64,000 nt of DNA from Flavobacterium acetivorans (GTDB taxonomy: Bacteria > Bacteroidota > Bacteroidia > Flavobacteriales > Flavobacteriaceae): the NCBI RefSeq assembly GCF_020911885.1, contig NZ_CP087132.1, positions 3,410,001 through 3,474,000 on the forward strand, read 5' to 3'. The notes beneath the pieces were generated by a model. That model searched no databases and was not told where the DNA came from. It worked only from the letters and a program-made list of their open reading frames with translations. Position numbers and translations under genes: made by a program. Positions 36,107 to 44,919 of this stretch are shown here, in pieces; the first letter of the stretch is position 1, and the number at the start of each line of letters is the position of its first letter.

Positions 36107-38608
36107 ATGAAACTAAAACACCTCTTACTAACTGCCTTATTTTTATGCTTTGTAACTACTGGCTGGACGCAAAACAGCAGCCACAACATTTACCCAAGTC
36201 CACAGCTCATAAACCTCAGCGAACAAAAAATTAGTGCCGATGTGGCCTACAAATTAGAAGGGAATTTCAAATTAAAATCCAATAGCGTGGCTTTGTTGAA
36301 CGAAATATTCAACGTTCAAAATAAAAGTAAACTCTTGCCTGTAATTATTAATTCGATCAATAAAACAGATTTACAAATATCAGGAGCTTACACTTTAAAA
36401 ATTACTCCTCAGTCGATACAAATTGTCGTTTATGATAATCGTTCCGTTTTTTATGCACTGCAAACTTTAAAGCAATTAAAAAAAGACAACAAGCTTCCTT
36501 TAGTTGATATTACTGATTTTCCGGATGTTCTTTCGCGTGGTTCTGTTGAAGGATTTTATGGTACACCTTGGAGTCATGAAGATCGCATTTCGCAATTTAA
36601 ATTTTACGGAAAATTAAAATTAAACACCTATATCTACGGTCCAAAAGACGATCCTTACCACTCTTCCCCAAACTGGAGAAAACCCTATCCGGCAGAAAAT
36701 GCCAAGCAAATTAAGGAACTCGTTCAAGAAGCAAACAACAATGAAGTTAATTTTACTTGGGCTATCCATCCCGGTTTAGACATTCAATGGAACAACGCTG
36801 ATCGCTTAGCTATTTTAAATAAACTGGAATTGATGTATGATTTAGGCATACGCTCCTTTGCCGTATTTTTTGATGATATTTCAGGTGAAGGTACCAAAGC
36901 CGAAAAACAGGCTGAATTATTAAACTATATCCAAAATCAATTTATCGAAAAGAAAAAAGATGTTTTGCCTTTGATCATGTGTCCTACTGAATACAACAAG
37001 GCCTGGTCAGACCCAAAACCAAATACCTATTTAGACATTTTGGGAGATAAATTACATCCTGCAATACAAATTATGTGGACCGGCGACCGAGTTATAGACG
37101 ATGTTAGCAAAGCGGACTTGGATTGGATCAATAAACGCATCAAACGCAAAGCCTACATTTGGTGGAATTTCCCTGTAAGTGATTACGTTCGCGATCATTT
37201 GTTGATGGGCGCAGCTTATGGGCTGGACACTTCAATCAAAAACGATTTATCCGGTTTTGTGTCCAATCCAATGGAGCGAGCCGAAGCTTCTAAACTGGCC
37301 TTATTTAGTGTGGCTTTGTATTCTTGGAATCTAAAAAGCTACGAACCAATGTCGGCTTGGCATGCGGCGGCAAAATACATTATGCCTGAAGCCGCAACGG
37401 CTTTTCAATTATTCAATGAGCACAATAGTGATTTAGGACCAAACGGTCACCGTTACAGAAGAGACGAATCGGTTATCATAAAACCGACAATAGATTCTTT
37501 CTTGGCAGCCTACAAAAACGGAAATTATTCGGCTGAATTAGCTTCCAAAATCAAAACGGAATTTGAAAATATCATTCCCGTTTCTCAAGAACTGAGAAGC
37601 AAATCTCTCAATAAGAATCTGATTCGTGAGATCGATCCTTGGCTGACTCAATTTAACTTATTAGGAAAAGCAGGACTGCAAACGATGTTATTTCTTGAAG
37701 CAAAAGAATCTGGTAATAAAGCGATGGCTTGGGATAATTATTTAAAAACGAAAATGCTTTTTGACAGTATCACTATAGTAGATAAAACTTTCAACCAAAA
37801 TCCCTATCAACCGGGCGTAAAAACGGGTTCTTTAGTTTTAATGCCTTTTGTTAAAACTATTTTTGATGAGGCTCAAAACTACTTTATTCCTACTATAGCA
37901 AATTCTGAAAGCCATAGCACTACGGCTCTGATCAGCAATACAGAGAAATTAAAAAACCAACCTTTGCAATTAAACAATGGCAGTATTGCGATATCCCCTA
38001 TTTTGGAAGTTATAAACCTGAATCCGCAACAATATCTGGGAATTCATATTGACAAAAGTTTAAAAGCTAAAGAATTCTACTTTAACTTAGAATCGAATAC
38101 TTTGATGGAAAATGGAGTATTTGAAACTTCAACAGATGGTGTTAATTGGCAAGTTTTAACGGTGGAGCAGAAAAAAGGAAAAGGAAATCTTAAAGTTTTG
38201 ACCGACGGCATAAAATACATCCGATTCAAAAACATTGCTCCCGAAGTTAAGAGTTTGTTCCTAAAAGAATTTAAAGTAATTGTGGAAGCCGAAAATAAAA
38301 ACACAGATCAAACGATCTATGTTCAAGATTATTCGATTGCAACCTATTTAGAACTGAATACTAAGAACGAACTGAACTTGCCTTTGTCTCTAAATAAGCA
38401 AACAAAAACGATAAGCTTACTTGTAGAAAACAGCAACAAGCCTTTTGAAATAAACCAAATCAGCAAGCGAGGCAAAAAAACTCCAATCTATAAAGGTGCC
38501 GAAAATTACATCCTAATCCCTTCAAAACAATTAAAAAAAGCGACTGCCATAGAAATAAACTCTAACGGCAATAAAGATTTTAGAATCTATGAAATACTGG
38601 AAAACTAA
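36107..38608 (+). CDS. GH84 beta-N-acetylglucosaminidase (O-GlcNAcase/hyaluronidase type)
   Basis: 833 aa, exported (signal peptide ending at about TGWTQ). An N-terminal GH20-like support domain (about 25-140) precedes the GH84 catalytic barrel (about 145-430): VEGFYGTPWSHEDR, YIYGPKDDPYH and AVFFDDISGEG with the catalytic pair Asp256-Asp257. Helical and carbohydrate-binding C-terminal parts follow, including an F5/8-like segment (about 610-730) and a final beta domain. It removes terminal GlcNAc from glycans in the periplasm or outside. It stands alone with its own terminator. Confidence 0.93.
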   Translation: MKLKHLLLTALFLCFVTTGWTQNSSHNIYPSPQLINLSEQKISADVAYKLEGNFKLKSNSVALLNEIFNVQNKSKLLPVIINSINKTDLQISGAYTLKITPQSIQIVVYDNRSVFYALQTLKQLKKDNKLPLVDITDFPDVLSRGSVEGFYGTPWSHEDRISQFKFYGKLKLNTYIYGPKDDPYHSSPNWRKPYPAENAKQIKELVQEANNNEVNFTWAIHPGLDIQWNNADRLAILNKLELMYDLGIRSFAVFFDDISGEGTKAEKQAELLNYIQNQFIEKKKDVLPLIMCPTEYNKAWSDPKPNTYLDILGDKLHPAIQIMWTGDRVIDDVSKADLDWINKRIKRKAYIWWNFPVSDYVRDHLLMGAAYGLDTSIKNDLSGFVSNPMERAEASKLALFSVALYSWNLKSYEPMSAWHAAAKYIMPEAATAFQLFNEHNSDLGPNGHRYRRDESVIIKPTIDSFLAAYKNGNYSAELASKIKTEFENIIPVSQELRSKSLNKNLIREIDPWLTQFNLLGKAGLQTMLFLEAKESGNKAMAWDNYLKTKMLFDSITIVDKTFNQNPYQPGVKTGSLVLMPFVKTIFDEAQNYFIPTIANSESHSTTALISNTEKLKNQPLQLNNGSIAISPILEVINLNPQQYLGIHIDKSLKAKEFYFNLESNTLMENGVFETSTDGVNWQVLTVEQKKGKGNLKVLTDGIKYIRFKNIAPEVKSLFLKEFKVIVEAENKNTDQTIYVQDYSIATYLELNTKNELNLPLSLNKQTKTISLLVENSNKPFEINQISKRGKKTPIYKGAENYILIPSKQLKKATAIEINSNGNKDFRIYEILEN

Positions 38609-38644
38609 GCCTTTAAAAAATTAGCACAGTCCTGTTTTGCAACA

Positions 38645-38683
38645 AAAAACCCGATAGTTTAAAAGCTATCGGGTTTTGTTTTT
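38645..38683. terminator. Bidirectional terminator
   Basis: AAAACCCGATAG and CTATCGGGTTTT form a stem with T-rich sequence on the plus side and A-rich on the other. It separates the convergent GH84 gene and the small minus-strand gene. Confidence 0.88.
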
Positions 38684-38695
38684 TATGAATGCGAA

Positions 38696-39139
38696 TTACT
38701 TTTTAGCAGGAAACTTCCAGTCAAACTCATCTTTTTGATTGATGATGGCGCCAATTTCAAATTTCACCACCTCATTAAATTCCGTTTGAAAAATAATCCA
38801 GTTTTCCTCGTTGAAATAGTTCTCAAAAGTGTCAAACTCTTCTTGCGTAAATTTAGTGATTCCTTTGGCAGCCAAATCTTTCTTGACATCATTGATGTTT
38901 TTACCAATCACTTTATTGCCAAACAATTCCAATTCTGGACTAGAAGCTACCATATAGCCCAGCTTGAACTCTTCTTCTTTGTAAAAAGTCAAACGAATTT
39001 TGAGCTTAATATAGGCGAAAATTACGTTATCGTCCTCGTCTTTGTAGTCTCTATCCGGCTTACCGTAAATAGCGGTAACGTCCTTTTGTTTCATCCCGAA
39101 AATGAGTTTATCAATTCCGTTTTTTAGGTTTATTTTCAT
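38696..39139 (-). CDS. Conserved protein of unknown function (147 aa)
   Basis: No signal peptide. The opening GIDKLIFGMKQKDVTAIYGKPDRDY looks like the KIxxGMtxxeVxxilGkP pattern found in BamE/SmpA-like domains, but the protein is soluble and has no lipobox. It resembles small immunity-type proteins in size and acidity. Function cannot be assigned. It is monocistronic. Confidence 0.65.
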   Translation of the reverse strand: MKINLKNGIDKLIFGMKQKDVTAIYGKPDRDYKDEDDNVIFAYIKLKIRLTFYKEEEFKLGYMVASSPELELFGNKVIGKNINDVKKDLAAKGITKFTQEEFDTFENYFNEENWIIFQTEFNEVVKFEIGAIINQKDEFDWKFPAKK

Positions 39140-39358
39140 CTGATTCTATTTTAACGCAAAGTTCGCAAAGTTTTTCGCAAACTGCGCTATAATTTTTGGT
39201 TTATAATTATTTTGAATTTCTCTATTTTTAGATAAAAACTATTTACAAATAGGAGTTAGTTCTAATGACTTAATATTTAGAAAAAAATCAATCTTTTCAT
39301 ACCTTCTATCAAACCTAAATCCAATCTTACAGCTACTACCCGATGCTATTAACAGTCA

Positions 39359-39390
39359 TTTGGAAAATTCGCGATAAATATCGAACTTTA
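39359..39390 (+). promoter_or_regulatory. Promoter of the toxin-antitoxin pair
   Basis: TTTG (39359-39362) and GAACTTTA (39383-39390) are spaced 20 bases, a fair match to the Bacteroidota -33/-7 arrangement. The box ends 6 bases before the ATG at 39397, which supports that start over the ATG at 39343 that would lie upstream of the promoter. Confidence 0.45.
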
Positions 39391-39396
39391 CAAAAA

Positions 39397-39639
39397 ATGA
39401 AATCGATGAATGCTTTAGACAATATCAAAAACAGTTTGATTGATCGAATTTTAGCTACCAAAAATGAAAGATTATTGGAAGCTATAAATAGTATTTTTGA
39501 TTCCACTCAATCTGAAGAAATTATTTCACTTTCATCAGAACAAATAGAAATGTTAGCTATGAGCGAACTAGATATTCAAGCTGGAAAACTCATTTCTGAA
39601 TCTGAGCTAAACATACGGGATTCTGAATGGCTCAGTTAA
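39397..39639 (+). CDS. Antitoxin of a ParE/RelE-type toxin-antitoxin pair
   Basis: 80 aa from ATG at 39397 (MKSMNALDNIK); ATG at 39406 is also possible. It is a small acidic helical protein (SLIDRILATKNERLLEAINSIFDS…EEIISLSSEQIEMLAMSELDIQAGKLISE), the pattern of flavobacterial antitoxins found before RelE/ParE toxins. Its last 13 bases overlap the toxin start, as in coupled operons. The DNA-binding part is not obvious. The antitoxin is intact while the toxin is frameshifted. Confidence 0.7.
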   Translation: MKSMNALDNIKNSLIDRILATKNERLLEAINSIFDSTQSEEIISLSSEQIEMLAMSELDIQAGKLISESELNIRDSEWLS

Positions 39640-39940
39640 AAATATTTTGGACCGAAACTGCAATCCAACAAAGAAATTATATTTTTGAATATTGGATGGA
39701 AAGAAATAAAAGCAATACTTACGCAAAAAAGCTGAATCAAAAAATAAAGGAACGAACCGAACTTTTAAAACAAAATTCTGAACTAGGAAAGAAACGGAAT
39801 TTAAAAATACTAGGGCAGTTTCTCTTGGTCATTATAGTATTCTCTATCAAAAATATCATTCAAAAATAATTATTAGCGGTTTTTGGGACAATAGACAAGA
39901 GCCTAAAAAATTATTAAAACTTCTTAAGAGCAATCAATAG
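39627..39940 (+). pseudogene. RelE/ParE-family toxin, frameshifted
   Basis: The first frame runs from ATG 39627 and would stop at 39869 (80 aa, with a strange C-terminus). From 39791 another frame reads ETEFKNTRAVSLGHYSILYQ and continues through IIISGFWDNRQEPKKLLKLL to TAG at 39938-39940. This second part is exactly the C-terminal half of ParE/RelE toxins (…LGHYSIFY…FWDNRQdPkKL). Joining the two needs one extra base near 39786-39791, in an A-rich run, so one base was lost or misread. The N-terminal half (IFWTETAIQQRNYIFEYWMERNKS) is also typical. The toxin is probably inactive unless this is an assembly error. Confidence 0.82.
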
Positions 39941-40008
39941 TCTCTACTACAACATTAAATCCTATTTCAATTAGCCAATACTCTAAAAAAACAACTTAAA
40001 ATTTCATC

Positions 40009-42852
40009 ATGAAATCATTCCAGTTTCTAACAATCTCTTTCTTCATCTTTACGGGATTCATTTCCTATGGACAAAAGGATGCCAAAGCCAATAAGTCAAA
40101 AGAATTCAAGGTAGAATTTGAACAATTTACCTTAGACAATGGTTTGCAAGTCATCTTGCATATTGATCGCTCTGACCCCGTTGTTGCCGTTGCATTGACC
40201 TGCCATGTGGGATCAGCGAGAGAGAAAAAAGGTCGAACTGGTTTTGCCCACTTATTCGAGCATTTGCTTTTCTTGGAATCGGAGAATCTGGGGAAAGGCG
40301 GATTGGATAAAATGAGTGCCCGCATTGGAGGTTCCGGTGCTAATGGTTCCACCAGTCGCGATAGAACAAATTATTATCAAACCGTTCCCAAAGATGCCTT
40401 AGAAAAAATGATTTGGGCAGAAGCCGATAAACTGGGTTATTTCATCAATACGGTTACTGATCCTGTGCTTGCCAAAGAAAAACAAGTAGTAAAAAACGAG
40501 AAAAGACAGAGCTATGATAACAGACCTTATGGAAATAATTTCTCTGTAATCAATTCCAATTTATATCCTGAAAATCATCCGTACCATTGGGAAGTGATCG
40601 GTTCTTTGGAAGATTTACAAAATGCTTCTCTTCAGGACGTAAAAGAATTCTACAACCGCTGGTATGTCCCTAACAATGTGACATTGACTATTGCCGGTGA
40701 TTTTGATGTCAAACAAACCAAGGCTTGGGTACAAAAATATTTTAGCGAAATAAAACGTGGCGAAACGATTCCAAAAATGGAAAAACAGCCCGTAACGCTG
40801 ACCGAAACTAAAAAATTATACCACGAAGATAATTTTGCGCGTTTGCCGCAACTTACCCTAACTTGGCCTTCTGTTTACGAATACCATCCAGACAGCTATG
40901 CGTTGGAAGTTTTGGCTACTTATCTTTCCAAAGGGAAAAAAGCGCCTTTGTACAAAACGCTGGTAGAAAACCTGAAATTGACCGATGAAGTAGAATTGTC
41001 GCAATACAATTCTGAACTAGCGGGACAGTACATCCTCAATGTTGTTGCTTTTGACAAAACCGACCTGAATTCTGTGATGAATGGTGTAAACGAAGCCTTC
41101 AAAAATTTTGAAAAAGAAAGGATTTCACTACAAGATTTAAACCGAATTAAAGCCGGTCAGGAAACTGCTTTTTACAACGGACTATCGAGTGTTTTGGGTA
41201 AAGGTTTTCAGCTTGCCCAATACGAAATTTTTGCAGGAACTCCTGATTTCATCAATCAAGACGTAAAAAATATCCTTGCTGTAACGACCGAAGATGTGAT
41301 GCGTGTTTATAAAAAATACATCAAAGACAAACATTTTATTGCTACCAGTTTTGTACCAAAAGGCCAAGCCAATTTAGCACTGAAAGGATCAACTCTAGCC
41401 ACCGTTGTTGAAGAAAAAATAATTGAAGGCAAAGAAGATTCATTCGACGCCAGCATTGCCGCAACTTATGAAAAAACAGCCTCCAGCTTTGACCGAAGTG
41501 TGGAACCTGCTTATGGAAAAAGTCCGGATGTTGTATTGCCATCGGTTTGGAAAGACAAATTATCATCGGGTTTGAGTCTTTTTGGAATCGAAAATCAGGA
41601 AGTGCCTTTGGTACAATTTCAATTGCAGATCAAAGGTGGGATTTTGTTGGAAAATACGTCGAAAATTGGTGTTTCAAATTTGTTAGCAGAATTGATGACA
41701 AAAGGAACCCAAAATAAAACACCTCAACAATTAGAGAACGCTATTGAAAGTCTTGGAGCCACCATCAAGGCTTCAGCTACTGACGAATCTATTTTAATCC
41801 AAGGAAATACACTGGCAAAAAACTACGCCCAGACAATGAAATTAGTTCAGGAAATTGTATTACAGCCTCGCTGGGATGCCAAAGAATTTGATTTGATAAA
41901 ACAAAGTACTTTGAGTCAAATTCAACAACAAAAAGCAGATCCGAACAATATTGCCCGAAATGAATTCCGAAAATTAGTTTACGGAAAAGAATCCATTTTG
42001 TCGAATAATCGCATCGGAACCGAAAATTCAATCAACAGCATTAGCCTTGCTGATTTGAAAGACTATTACAACCAAAATATCTCTCCATCGGTTTCTGATT
42101 TCCAAATTGTTGGCGCAGTTTCAAAAGCCGAAATAAATCGTTCCTTAGCCGATTTAAATAAAAACTGGAAGTCTAAAAAAGTAACTTTCCCGGCGATAAA
42201 AGTAGCCGAAACTCCAGAAAGTTCTAAAATCTATTTCTACGATGTTCCCGGTGCCAAACAATCGGTGATCAGAATAGGATATCCGGCTCTTGCCGCCACA
42301 GATGCTGATTTCTATCCTGCTGACATCATGAATTACCGTTTGGGAGGCGGAGGTTTCTCATCGCAGCTTACCCAAGAATTACGCGAAGGAAAAGGCTATA
42401 CCTACGGGATTGGCTCTTCATTTGACGGAACCAATACTAAAGGACCGTTTACTATTTACAGCGGAGTACGTTCAAATGTAACCTTCGAATCAGTAAGTTT
42501 GATAAAAGAAATTTTAGATCAATATGGAGCGAATTTTAATGCGAATGATCTTGATGTCACTAAAAGCTATTTGATTAAAAGTAACGCCAGAGCATTTGAA
42601 ACAATGGGTTCTAAATTAGAAATGCTTTACGACATCAGCAACTACAACTTCGCTAATGACTATGCCAAACAAAGGGAAAACATAGTAAAAAACATCTCCA
42701 CAGATGATATAAAAAAGCTTTCAAATAAATATTTAAACACCAACAAAATGATCTATTTAATTGTAGGTGATGCCGAAACGCAACTTAAAAAATTAGAGCA
42801 AATTGGTTTTGGAACACCCGTTCTTTTAAACAAACAGCAAATCAATAATTAG
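40009..42852 (+). CDS. M16 insulinase-family zinc protease (two-domain, exported)
   Basis: 947 aa with a signal peptide (FLTISFFIFTGFISYGQ). The inverted zinc motif is HLFEH at 81-85 (His81, Glu84, His85) and the distal Glu lies in QVVKNEKRQSYDN. Two M16 halves (about 35-470 and 515-945) form the clamshell. The second half lacks the zinc motif but keeps the R/Y region GGGGFSSQLTQELREGKGYTYGIGS. It degrades peptides in the periplasm. Its stop is 13 bases before a metal ATPase. Confidence 0.94.
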   Translation: MKSFQFLTISFFIFTGFISYGQKDAKANKSKEFKVEFEQFTLDNGLQVILHIDRSDPVVAVALTCHVGSAREKKGRTGFAHLFEHLLFLESENLGKGGLDKMSARIGGSGANGSTSRDRTNYYQTVPKDALEKMIWAEADKLGYFINTVTDPVLAKEKQVVKNEKRQSYDNRPYGNNFSVINSNLYPENHPYHWEVIGSLEDLQNASLQDVKEFYNRWYVPNNVTLTIAGDFDVKQTKAWVQKYFSEIKRGETIPKMEKQPVTLTETKKLYHEDNFARLPQLTLTWPSVYEYHPDSYALEVLATYLSKGKKAPLYKTLVENLKLTDEVELSQYNSELAGQYILNVVAFDKTDLNSVMNGVNEAFKNFEKERISLQDLNRIKAGQETAFYNGLSSVLGKGFQLAQYEIFAGTPDFINQDVKNILAVTTEDVMRVYKKYIKDKHFIATSFVPKGQANLALKGSTLATVVEEKIIEGKEDSFDASIAATYEKTASSFDRSVEPAYGKSPDVVLPSVWKDKLSSGLSLFGIENQEVPLVQFQLQIKGGILLENTSKIGVSNLLAELMTKGTQNKTPQQLENAIESLGATIKASATDESILIQGNTLAKNYAQTMKLVQEIVLQPRWDAKEFDLIKQSTLSQIQQQKADPNNIARNEFRKLVYGKESILSNNRIGTENSINSISLADLKDYYNQNISPSVSDFQIVGAVSKAEINRSLADLNKNWKSKKVTFPAIKVAETPESSKIYFYDVPGAKQSVIRIGYPALAATDADFYPADIMNYRLGGGGFSSQLTQELREGKGYTYGIGSSFDGTNTKGPFTIYSGVRSNVTFESVSLIKEILDQYGANFNANDLDVTKSYLIKSNARAFETMGSKLEMLYDISNYNFANDYAKQRENIVKNISTDDIKKLSNKYLNTNKMIYLIVGDAETQLKKLEQIGFGTPVLLNKQQINN

Positions 42853-42865
42853 AATAAAAAACTTT

Positions 42866-44770
42866 ATGAAACTGCCAATAAACGACAAAAAATTCCTTTC
42901 ACTTCTGCTTGCTATTAGCATTGTGATTGTTTTAGAAATTTTATCGCTTATTGGCATTCATATTCCCATGCCTTATGAGCCTTTTGTTTTTGCCGTCTTT
43001 ATTATAGGTATTGGACATGGGGTTTTAATAAATGGCGCAAAAGCCATTTTCAAACTTCAATTCAGCAGTATCAATTTACTGATGACCATTGCGGTTGTTG
43101 CCGCCTTCTATTTGGGCGAATATCCCGAAGCGGCAGTCGTTATTGTACTCTACGTTTTAGGCGAGCGATTGGAGGATATTGGTCTGGAAAACTCAAAATC
43201 AGCCTTGGATGAATTGGTACGTAAGGCTCCCAAAACCGCTTTTGTAAAATCAGAAAACAAGGCAATTATCCTTAACCAAATTGCTGTAGGAACCATCATT
43301 CAGGTAAAACCCGGAGAAATGATTCCTATGGACGGAAAAATTATCTCAGGAGAAACCACGGTTGATGAAGCCGCCATTACCGGAGAACCTATCCCAAAAG
43401 AAAAACATCCGGGCGATACCTTATTTGCGGGAACGCTCAACAAAAATAATTTTATTGAAATGGAAACAACAAAACTTTCCATCGATAGTACTTTTGCTAA
43501 AATCATCCGACTCACCTTTGAAGCTGCTGCCTCCAAAAGTGAAACTCAAAAATTCATCCAGCGTTTTTCTCAATTTTATACCCCAACAATTATTGCCTTG
43601 GCAGTTTTGGTTTTTGCGATTCCGGTTTTTGTACTGCATTTGGATTTCAATCTTTGGCTCAAACAAGCCATCACACTTTTGGTGATTGCCTGTCCTTGCG
43701 CACTGGTCATCTCCACTCCCGTTGCCATTTATGCTGCTATTGGGAACGCTTCCGCAAAAGGTGCTCTGGTAAAAGGAGGAAAATACATCGAATCGATGGC
43801 TCATGTCAAAGCGATTGCTTTAGACAAAACCCGAACCATTACTTATGGAAATCCAATTGTTTCAGATATTTTCCCGTTAAACGGAACCTCTCGCGAAAAA
43901 CTATTAGCCTGTGCTGCCGGAGCCGAACTTTTTTCTGAACATCCTTTGGCGCAAGCCATCGTTACCGCAAGCAGAGCGGAAGGATTTGAGCCACACAAAG
44001 CCGAAGGTTTTAAAAGTATCATGGGCAAAGGCGCTATGGCAAAATGCCTGGTCTGTGTGGATGAAACCGTTTTTGTGGGCAAACTTGAATTCATCAAAGA
44101 ATATCATACGGTGACTGAGGAAGCCGAAAAAATAGTAGCACAATTGGCTTCAGAAGGCAAAACAAGCGTAGTGGTAAGTTTTGGCAAAGAAGTTGCGGGT
44201 ATTATTGGTCTGACAGACGAGATAAAACCGGACAGTATAACCGCGATAAAACAATTACAAGCACAAAACATAGCATTGATAATGCTAACGGGTGACAGTG
44301 AAAAAGCAGCACATTACGTAGGCAAACAAGTGGGAATAAAAAAAGTGTTTGGCGGTTTACTTCCCGAGAATAAATCCGAAAAAATAAAAGAACTACTGCA
44401 AGAATATAAGAATGTAGCCATGGTGGGCGACGGTATAAATGATGCGCCAGCCTTGGCATTAAGTACTGTAGGGATTGCCATGGGAGCGGCAGGGAGTGAT
44501 ACTGCAATAGAAACCGCCAATATTGCCCTGATGAACGACAACTTATCTCTTATCCCTTTTTTAATTCGCCTCAGCAAAAAAACATTGTCCCGAATAAAAA
44601 TCAATACCATAGGTGCAATTACGGTAAAAATTATTTTCATCATTCTGGCCTTTTTGGGCTACAGCAATTTAGTTTTAGCCATTGCCGCCGATGTAGGAGT
44701 TACATTAGTTGTGATCGTACTGAGCCTGAACTTGATGAAATTTGAACACAACCAAGACAGTTCTAATTAA
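42866..44770 (+). CDS. Heavy-metal P1B-type ATPase (ZntA/CadA-like) with DKTRT motif
   Basis: 634 aa without an N-terminal metal-binding domain. Eight hydrophobic segments include the metal-site helix with CPC at 276-278. The actuator loop is ITGEP (171-175). The hinge GDGINDAPAL is present. The phosphorylation motif, normally DKTGT, is DKTRT at 320-324, one codon change (CGA for GGA). A metal other than Cu is likely because the later helix has a ZntA-like DVG segment (IAADVGVTLVVI). It exports divalent metals such as Zn, Cd or Pb. It is probably co-transcribed with the M16 protease. Confidence 0.88.
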   Translation: MKLPINDKKFLSLLLAISIVIVLEILSLIGIHIPMPYEPFVFAVFIIGIGHGVLINGAKAIFKLQFSSINLLMTIAVVAAFYLGEYPEAAVVIVLYVLGERLEDIGLENSKSALDELVRKAPKTAFVKSENKAIILNQIAVGTIIQVKPGEMIPMDGKIISGETTVDEAAITGEPIPKEKHPGDTLFAGTLNKNNFIEMETTKLSIDSTFAKIIRLTFEAAASKSETQKFIQRFSQFYTPTIIALAVLVFAIPVFVLHLDFNLWLKQAITLLVIACPCALVISTPVAIYAAIGNASAKGALVKGGKYIESMAHVKAIALDKTRTITYGNPIVSDIFPLNGTSREKLLACAAGAELFSEHPLAQAIVTASRAEGFEPHKAEGFKSIMGKGAMAKCLVCVDETVFVGKLEFIKEYHTVTEEAEKIVAQLASEGKTSVVVSFGKEVAGIIGLTDEIKPDSITAIKQLQAQNIALIMLTGDSEKAAHYVGKQVGIKKVFGGLLPENKSEKIKELLQEYKNVAMVGDGINDAPALALSTVGIAMGAAGSDTAIETANIALMNDNLSLIPFLIRLSKKTLSRIKINTIGAITVKIIFIILAFLGYSNLVLAIAADVGVTLVVIVLSLNLMKFEHNQDSSN

Positions 44771-44919
44771 AATACCCCCCCTTTTTTTTAATTTTTACAA
44801 TCTTTCCATAGTAGAAAAATGGAATAGCCGTTAAAAAATTAAATATAAATCACTAACTTTCAGATACATAAATAATAGATTCGGTTTTAGTAAAATTCCT
44901 TTTAAAAAACCCTAAAATC

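Noticed and set aside
39786..39800. Programmed -1 frameshift in the toxin gene
   Set aside because: The GGAAAGAAACG site is not a classical slippery heptamer and no downstream stem is apparent. A simple base loss is more likely.
43421..44643. Several open frames over the P-type ATPase on both strands
   Set aside because: They are shadows of the long ATPase frame, with no homology or start signals of their own.
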